NCBI RefSeq assembly: GCF_003234445.2
Contig: NZ_CP126269.1
Coordinates: 3,224,001-3,288,000 of the forward strand
Direction: 5' to 3'
Source: Curtobacterium sp. MCLR17_036
Lineage (GTDB): Bacteria; Actinomycetota; Actinomycetes; Actinomycetales; Microbacteriaceae
Length of the DNA stretch: 64,000 bases
In this document: piece after piece, positions 59,749-64,000 of the stretch
Layout of the letters: the number at the start of each line of letters is the position of its first letter
Numbering within the stretch: position 1 is the first letter of the stretch
Made by a program: the position numbers and the translations under genes
The notes under the pieces: generated by a model
Databases searched by the model: none
Told to the model about the DNA's origin: nothing
What the model saw: the letters and a program-made list of their open reading frames with translations, nothing else

Positions 59749-61166
59749 CGCGTTGCTCCTTCCGGGGCGGTGGTGGTCGCGCGGACGCGTGCTGCCGTCG
59801 CGGCGACGTGGTCGAGCGCGGCGCGCATCTGCGCCGGGGTCGTCTCGGGGTTGAGCAGGGTGAGCTTGTTGCACGGGCGGCCGTCGATGACCGTCTTCGC
59901 GATGAGCACCCGGCCCTCGGCGAGCAGGGCCGCGCGGATCGGGGCGACGAGCGCGTCGGCCTGGTCGTCGGTGACCCCGGCGGGCTGCCAGCGGAACAGG
60001 ACCGTGCTGAGCTGCGTCGGCGCGACGAGCACCAGGTCGGGGTGCTCCTCGACGATCCGGTGGGTGTCCGCGGCGAGGTCGATGACGGCGTCGAACGCCG
60101 CTCCGATGGCGTCGGCCCCGGACGCACGCAGGGTGGCCCAGAGCTTCAGGGCGTCGAACCGGCGGGTGGTCTGCAGCGACTTGTCGACCTGGTTCGGCTC
60201 GGCGGCGTCCTCGGGGTTGAGGTAGTCGGCGTACCAGGCGGTGCGGCGCAGGTCCTCCGGGTGCTGCACGAGCAGGGCGCTCGAGGACACCGGCTGGAAG
60301 AACGACTTGTGCAGGTCGGTCGTCACGCTCCGCGCCCGCTCGATGCCCGCGAGCAGGTGTCGACGGGTCGGGGACACGAGCAGCCCGCAGCCGTACGCGG
60401 CGTCGACGTGGAGCCAGACGCCCTCGAGATCGCACACGTCGGCGATCGGCTCGACCGGGTCGATCACCCCGCGGTCGGTGGTGCCGGCGGTGGCGACGAC
60501 GGCCATCGGCGTCTGCCCGGCCGAGCGGGCGGCGGCGATCGCCTCGGCGAGGGCGGCGGGCACCATCCGGCCGGCGTCGTCGGTGGCGACCGCGACGACG
60601 GCCTCGAGCCCGAGCAGCCGCGCGGACTTCGCGATGCTGAAGTGGGTCTCCGCCGTGGTGAACACGGTGCCGCTGGCCCCGAGGGCCTCTCGTGCCAGCA
60701 GCAGGGCCTGCAGGTTCGACTGCGAGCCGCCCGAGGTGAAGATGCCGTCACCCGCGGCGAACCCGATCCGACCGGCGAGCCAGGCGACGACGTGCCGCTC
60801 GATCTCGGTGCCGATCCGGGACTGGTCCCAGGTGTCGACCGAGGGGTTCACGGCGGCGAGCACGGCCTCGGCAGCGACCGCGGGCAGCGCCACCGGGCAG
60901 TTCAGGTGCGCGAGGTACGCCGGGTCGTGGAACCAGACCGCTTCGCGGACGAACAGGTCGTCGAGTTCGGCGAGCGCGCGGTCCGTCCCGAGGGGTTCGG
61001 CGTCGAGGTCGACCGCCTGCACCCGGGCCCGGAGGACCTGCGGAGCGGTGTCGGTCGTCGGGCGGTCAGCGGCGGCGAAGCGGTCGGCCAGGCGGTCGAC
61101 CGTCGACGTGACGCTGGAGCGGTACCGCTCGGCGGTGGCGGAGGTCAGCAGTTCGATGGGTGTCAC
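59745..61166 (-). CDS. PLP-dependent amino acid decarboxylase (DesA-like)
   Basis: A 473-residue group II decarboxylase that should convert lysine to cadaverine (or ornithine to putrescine) as the first step of desferrioxamine-type synthesis. Seen: HLNCPVALPAVAAEAVLAAV, IFTSGGSQSNLQALLLARE, ATAGTTDRGVIDPVEPIADV, the HVDAAYGCG motif, and the PLP lysine in TTDLHKSFFQP. GTG 61166 follows the iron box by 1 nt, and no ribosome binding site is seen, so translation is probably leaderless. First gene of the three-gene siderophore operon. No transporter gene is next to it in the window. Confidence 0.93.
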   Translation of the reverse strand: MTPIELLTSATAERYRSSVTSTVDRLADRFAAADRPTTDTAPQVLRARVQAVDLDAEPLGTDRALAELDDLFVREAVWFHDPAYLAHLNCPVALPAVAAEAVLAAVNPSVDTWDQSRIGTEIERHVVAWLAGRIGFAAGDGIFTSGGSQSNLQALLLAREALGASGTVFTTAETHFSIAKSARLLGLEAVVAVATDDAGRMVPAALAEAIAAARSAGQTPMAVVATAGTTDRGVIDPVEPIADVCDLEGVWLHVDAAYGCGLLVSPTRRHLLAGIERARSVTTDLHKSFFQPVSSSALLVQHPEDLRRTAWYADYLNPEDAAEPNQVDKSLQTTRRFDALKLWATLRASGADAIGAAFDAVIDLAADTHRIVEEHPDLVLVAPTQLSTVLFRWQPAGVTDDQADALVAPIRAALLAEGRVLIAKTVIDGRPCNKLTLLNPETTPAQMRAALDHVAATAARVRATTTAPEGATR

Positions 61167-61167
61167 G

Positions 61168-61186
61168 TTAGGTAAGGCTAACCTCA
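61168..61186 (-). promoter_or_regulatory. DtxR/IdeR iron box of the siderophore operon
   Basis: TTAGGTAAGGCTAACCTCA matches the actinobacterial consensus (TTAGGTTAGGCTAACCTAA) at 17 of 19 positions. It ends 1 nt before the GTG start, so with a TAGCCT/TACCTA-type -10 inside it, the repressor would block the promoter directly under iron-replete conditions. Confidence 0.85.
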
Positions 61187-61293
61187 CCGCTACTCCGCTG
61201 CCACCCGAACAGGGGTGGACTCCCAGGTCTCGGGCGTGCCGCACTGCCGTCCGGGCGCGACGAAGGCGCCCCGACGGGCGAGCAGCGGGTGAA

Positions 61294-61311
61294 CGGACGT
61301 TCAGTCGTCCG
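61294..61311 (-). terminator. hairpin downstream of pcrA
   Basis: CGGACG (61294-61299) pairs with CGTCCG (61306-61311), 14 bp past the pcrA stop. Short and without U-tract; together with a second small stem (CCACCC 61201 / GGGTGG 61213) it may isolate pcrA from the siderophore promoter. Confidence 0.4.
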
Positions 61312-61325
61312 TCGGCGACCTCGGG

Positions 61326-63767
61326 CTAGAGCTTCTCGATCGGAGCGATCTTGATGAGCAGCTTCTTGCGGCCGGCGGAATCGAAGGCGATCTCGGCGAT
61401 CCGCTTGGCGCCCTGGCCGGTCACCGCCGAGACGGTCCCCTCGCCGAAGTCGACGTGCGAGATGCGGTCACCGGCTGCCAACTCCATGTCGCCGTTGTCC
61501 CGGACCTGACCGGAGACCCGGTTCGCCCACTCGGTCTTCGGACGGGTCTTCGACGCCGCGGCGGCACGGTCGTACGAGCCGCCGCCCCAACCGCCACCGC
61601 CGCGGTAGCCACCACCGCCGCCGCCCGAGCCGCCGTCACGCTTGGCGTTCAGCGCCCGGGGCTGCGTGCCGCCACGGCTGTTCGCCATGCCCGGCGACTG
61701 CTTCCACTCGATGAGCCCCTCGGGGATCTCCTGCAGGAAGCGCGACGGCATGGCCACGTTGACGTCGCCGAACTGCGCGCGGGTCATCGCGAGGGACAGG
61801 AACAGGACCTTCTTCGCGCGCGTGATCCCGACGTAGAACAGCCGGCGTTCCTCGGACGGGCCGCCCGGCTCGGCGGCGGACATCCGGTGCGGCAGCAGGT
61901 CTTCCTCGACACCGGTCAGGAACACCGCGTCGTACTCCAGGCCCTTCGCCGTGTGCAGGGTCATCAGCGAGACCGTCCCCGACGAGTCGTCGAGCTCGTC
62001 CGCCGCGGCGACGAGCGAGACCTCGGTCAGGAAGTCGGAGAGGGTGCCCTCGGGGTTGTTCTTCTGGAACTCGCGCGTGACGGCGACGAGTTCGTCGATG
62101 TTGTCGGCGCGGGCGGCGTCCTGCGCGTCGGGCGACTTCCGCAGGTTCTCGAGCAGGCCGGAGCCGTCGAGGAGCTGCGTCAGCGTGTCGACGACCGGCT
62201 GCGTCGGCGCCTTCTCGGAGACGGTGTCGAGCAGCCCCGCGAACTCCGTGATGGCGTTCCGCACCTTCGGGCCGAAGCCGAGTTCGCCGGCGTGCCGCAG
62301 CGCGTCGCGCATCGTCGTCTCGTGCTCGTCGGCGTAGCGCTGCAGGGTCGTCTCGGTGACGGCACCGATGCCCCGCTTCGGCACGTTGAGGATGCGCCGC
62401 AACGCCATCGGGTCGGCGGGGTTCGCGACCGTGATCAGGTACGCCATGGCGTCCTTGATCTCGGCGCGCTCGTAGAACTTCGTGCCGCCGAGCACCCGGT
62501 ACGGGATCGCCGCACGGATGAAGATCTCCTCGAGCGCACGGGTCTGCGAGTTCGTCCGGTAGAACACCGCCATGTCGCGGTAGTCCATGCCGTCCTCGCG
62601 CAGGCGCTGGATCTCGTCGGCGACGAACTGGGCCTCGTCGTGCCCGGTGTACCCGGTGAAGCCGACGATCTTCTCGCCCGCGCCGACGTCGGTGAACAGG
62701 CTCTTCGCCTGCCGGTCGAAGTTGTTCGCGATGACGGCGTTCGCGGCGTCGAGGATGTTCTGCGTCGAGCGGTAGTTCTGCTCGAGCAGGATCGTCTTCG
62801 AGTTCGGGAAGTCCCGCTCGAACTCGACGATGTTCCGGATGTCGGCCCCACGGAACGCGTAGATCGACTGGTCCGAGTCGCCGACCACCGTCAAGGAGGC
62901 GGGGGCGATCGAGCCGTCGGTCTCGCGCATGCGGGCGACGTGCTGGCCGGCGTCCTCGAGCTTGTCGACCTGCTCGACCGGCACCGGCCGCGTGAGTTCG
63001 CGGATCAGGGCGTACTGCGCGTGGTTCGTGTCCTGGTACTCGTCGACCAGGATGAACCGGAAGCGGCGCTGGTACAGGGCGGCGACGTCCGGGAAGGCGC
63101 GGAACAGGAACACCGTCTGGCCGATGAGGTCGTCGAAGTCGAACGCGTTCGCCCGACGGAGCTCGTTCGTGTAGCGCCGGAACACCTCGGTGAACATGAC
63201 CTCTTGCGGGTCGTTCGCGTTGATGTTGCGCGCGTACGTGTCGATGTCCTGCAGCTCGTTCTTGAGCTTCGAGATCTTCGACGCCGCGGCGCCGACGGTC
63301 AGCCCGAGCGAGTCGGCCTCGAGCTCCTTGATGATCCGCTTGAGCAGGGCCCGCGAGTCGGCGGAGTCGTAGATCGTGAACGACTGCGGGAACCCGAAGC
63401 GCTCGGCCTCGCGGCGGAGGATCCGCACGCAGGCCGAGTGGAACGTCGAGATCCACATCCCCTCGGCCTCGCCGCCGACCAGCGCACGGACGCGCTCGCG
63501 CATCTCGGCGGCGGCCTTGTTCGTGAACGTGATCGCCAGGATCTGCGACGGCCAGGCCTCGCGGTTGGCGAGCAGCAGCGCGATGCGCCGCGTGAGCACG
63601 CTCGTCTTGCCGGAACCGGCTCCGGCCACGATCAGCAGGGACTCGCCGCGGTACTCGACGGCTTCCTTCTGCTGGGGGTTCAGACCCGCGGTGAACGGGT
63701 CCTCGTACGCACGGGCACCGGCGCCCGGCTCGGGCGTCGATTCGAAGGGGTCGAGCACGATCGTCAT
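61326..63767 (-). CDS. pcrA: ATP-dependent DNA helicase PcrA/UvrD family
   Basis: An 813-residue superfamily 1A 3'-5' helicase for excision repair and replication-transcription conflict management. Seen: the Q-motif LNPQQKEAV, Walker A IVAGAGSGKTSVL, motif Ia ITFTNKAAAEMRERV, motif II VDEYQDTNHAQY, motif III VGDSDQSIYAFRGAD, QNYRSTQNILDAAN, motif V SLMTLHTAKGLEY and motif VI YVGITRAKKVL. A Gly-rich linker is followed by the RNA-polymerase-binding Tudor-like end (ISHVDFGEGTVSAVTG, KKLLIKIAPIEKL). ATG 63767 is the family-consistent start; TAGACT lies 9 nt upstream. Confidence 0.95.
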   Translation of the reverse strand: MTIVLDPFESTPEPGAGARAYEDPFTAGLNPQQKEAVEYRGESLLIVAGAGSGKTSVLTRRIALLLANREAWPSQILAITFTNKAAAEMRERVRALVGGEAEGMWISTFHSACVRILRREAERFGFPQSFTIYDSADSRALLKRIIKELEADSLGLTVGAAASKISKLKNELQDIDTYARNINANDPQEVMFTEVFRRYTNELRRANAFDFDDLIGQTVFLFRAFPDVAALYQRRFRFILVDEYQDTNHAQYALIRELTRPVPVEQVDKLEDAGQHVARMRETDGSIAPASLTVVGDSDQSIYAFRGADIRNIVEFERDFPNSKTILLEQNYRSTQNILDAANAVIANNFDRQAKSLFTDVGAGEKIVGFTGYTGHDEAQFVADEIQRLREDGMDYRDMAVFYRTNSQTRALEEIFIRAAIPYRVLGGTKFYERAEIKDAMAYLITVANPADPMALRRILNVPKRGIGAVTETTLQRYADEHETTMRDALRHAGELGFGPKVRNAITEFAGLLDTVSEKAPTQPVVDTLTQLLDGSGLLENLRKSPDAQDAARADNIDELVAVTREFQKNNPEGTLSDFLTEVSLVAAADELDDSSGTVSLMTLHTAKGLEYDAVFLTGVEEDLLPHRMSAAEPGGPSEERRLFYVGITRAKKVLFLSLAMTRAQFGDVNVAMPSRFLQEIPEGLIEWKQSPGMANSRGGTQPRALNAKRDGGSGGGGGGYRGGGGWGGGSYDRAAAASKTRPKTEWANRVSGQVRDNGDMELAAGDRISHVDFGEGTVSAVTGQGAKRIAEIAFDSAGRKKLLIKIAPIEKL

Positions 63768-63779
63768 GTCCGGGACAGT

Positions 63780-64000
63780 CTAGGCGCGACCCCCGACAGC
63801 AGACCGTGCCAGGACGGCCAGGTCGGTGTGGTCGGCGAAGACACCGTCGACCCCGGTCCGGACCACCGAGGTGTACCAGCGCTCCCAGTCACCGAAGGCC
63901 GCGACCTCGCCGCCCCGACGCAGCGGACCCGGCAGGAACCGGTTCTCCGGTCGGAGGGTCCACGTGTAGACCGCGAGCCCGGCGGCGTGGGCGCGGTCGA
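63780..64000 (-). CDS. glycerophosphodiester phosphodiesterase, C-terminal fragment
   Basis: The minus-strand frame entering at the window edge ends with TAG at 63780. The visible 73 codons read AHAAGLAVYTWTLRPENRFL, then GDWERWYTSVVRTGVDGVF and ADHTDLAVLARSA. The order VYTWT-LRPEN-GVDGVFADHTD is the C-terminal end of the GDPD TIM barrel, which hydrolyses glycerophosphodiesters to glycerol-3-phosphate and an alcohol. The gene starts beyond the window; only 12 bp separate it from pcrA. Confidence 0.82.
   Translation of the reverse strand, partial: DRAHAAGLAVYTWTLRPENRFLPGPLRRGGEVAAFGDWERWYTSVVRTGVDGVFADHTDLAVLARSAVGGRA

Overview
The window is very G+C-rich (about 70% or more), with strong G/C at third codon positions, many GTG starts and few tight Shine-Dalgarno sites. 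Gene content (sucC-sucD-perM-purN-purH in the order seen in actinobacteria, a DtxR/IdeR-type iron box, an ATP-grasp/NIS siderophore cluster, a three-ATPase type VII secretion coupler) points to an actinobacterium. Microbacteriaceae, possibly Curtobacterium, is my inference. I see no rRNA, tRNA, CRISPR array, insertion sequence or prophage.

Layout. (1) 0-23 kb is mainly a mannoside/hexosamine utilisation region: a secreted GH92 alpha-mannosidase (cut by the window start), nagB, and an operon on the minus strand with a sugar-binding lipoprotein, two permeases and a cytosolic GH38 alpha-mannosidase. Its promoter overlaps a palindrome that fits the ROK-family repressor encoded at 21-22.5 kb. Small housekeeping or repair genes are interspersed: NUDIX, NAD(P)HX dehydratase, PhzF, an LAFTG-anchored surface protein, GNAT, and an alkyltransferase-like protein. 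(2) 23-29 kb holds a TerD-like protein, a DUF805 protein and a two-gene multidrug-type ABC exporter. (3) 29-36 kb is purH-purN, perM, sucD-sucC. (4) 36-41.7 kb has recQ, small membrane proteins, an MpaB-like protein, an FHA protein and a possible SUKH-like gene translationally coupled to kptA. (5) 41.7-52 kb is a type VII secretion island: a divergent EssC/EccC ATPase facing a seven-gene run with two small WXG100-type proteins, a 612-residue WXG/LXG-style protein with a possible TNT-like (NAD glycohydrolase) C-terminus and four overlapping genes of unknown function. (6) 52-55 kb is an NAD salvage operon, prs-nadV-nrtR, whose promoter and likely NrtR operator contain the stop codon of the last T7SS-island gene. 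(7) 55.9-61.2 kb is a desferrioxamine-type siderophore operon (decarboxylase, N-hydroxylase, fused acyltransferase-NIS synthetase) behind an iron box. (8) The end carries pcrA and the C-terminal part of a glycerophosphodiester phosphodiesterase.

Three window-scale patterns stand out. Around fifteen genes have a TANNNT-like -10 hexamer exactly 6-7 nt before the start codon, so much of this region is probably transcribed as leaderless mRNA. Several gene junctions carry large hairpins, often next to a 7- or 8-bp G+C-rich tandem repeat, and these hairpins fall into at least three sequence families. Finally, NAD-linked functions concentrate at 41-55 kb (KptA, a possible TNT-like toxin, Prs-NadV-NrtR).
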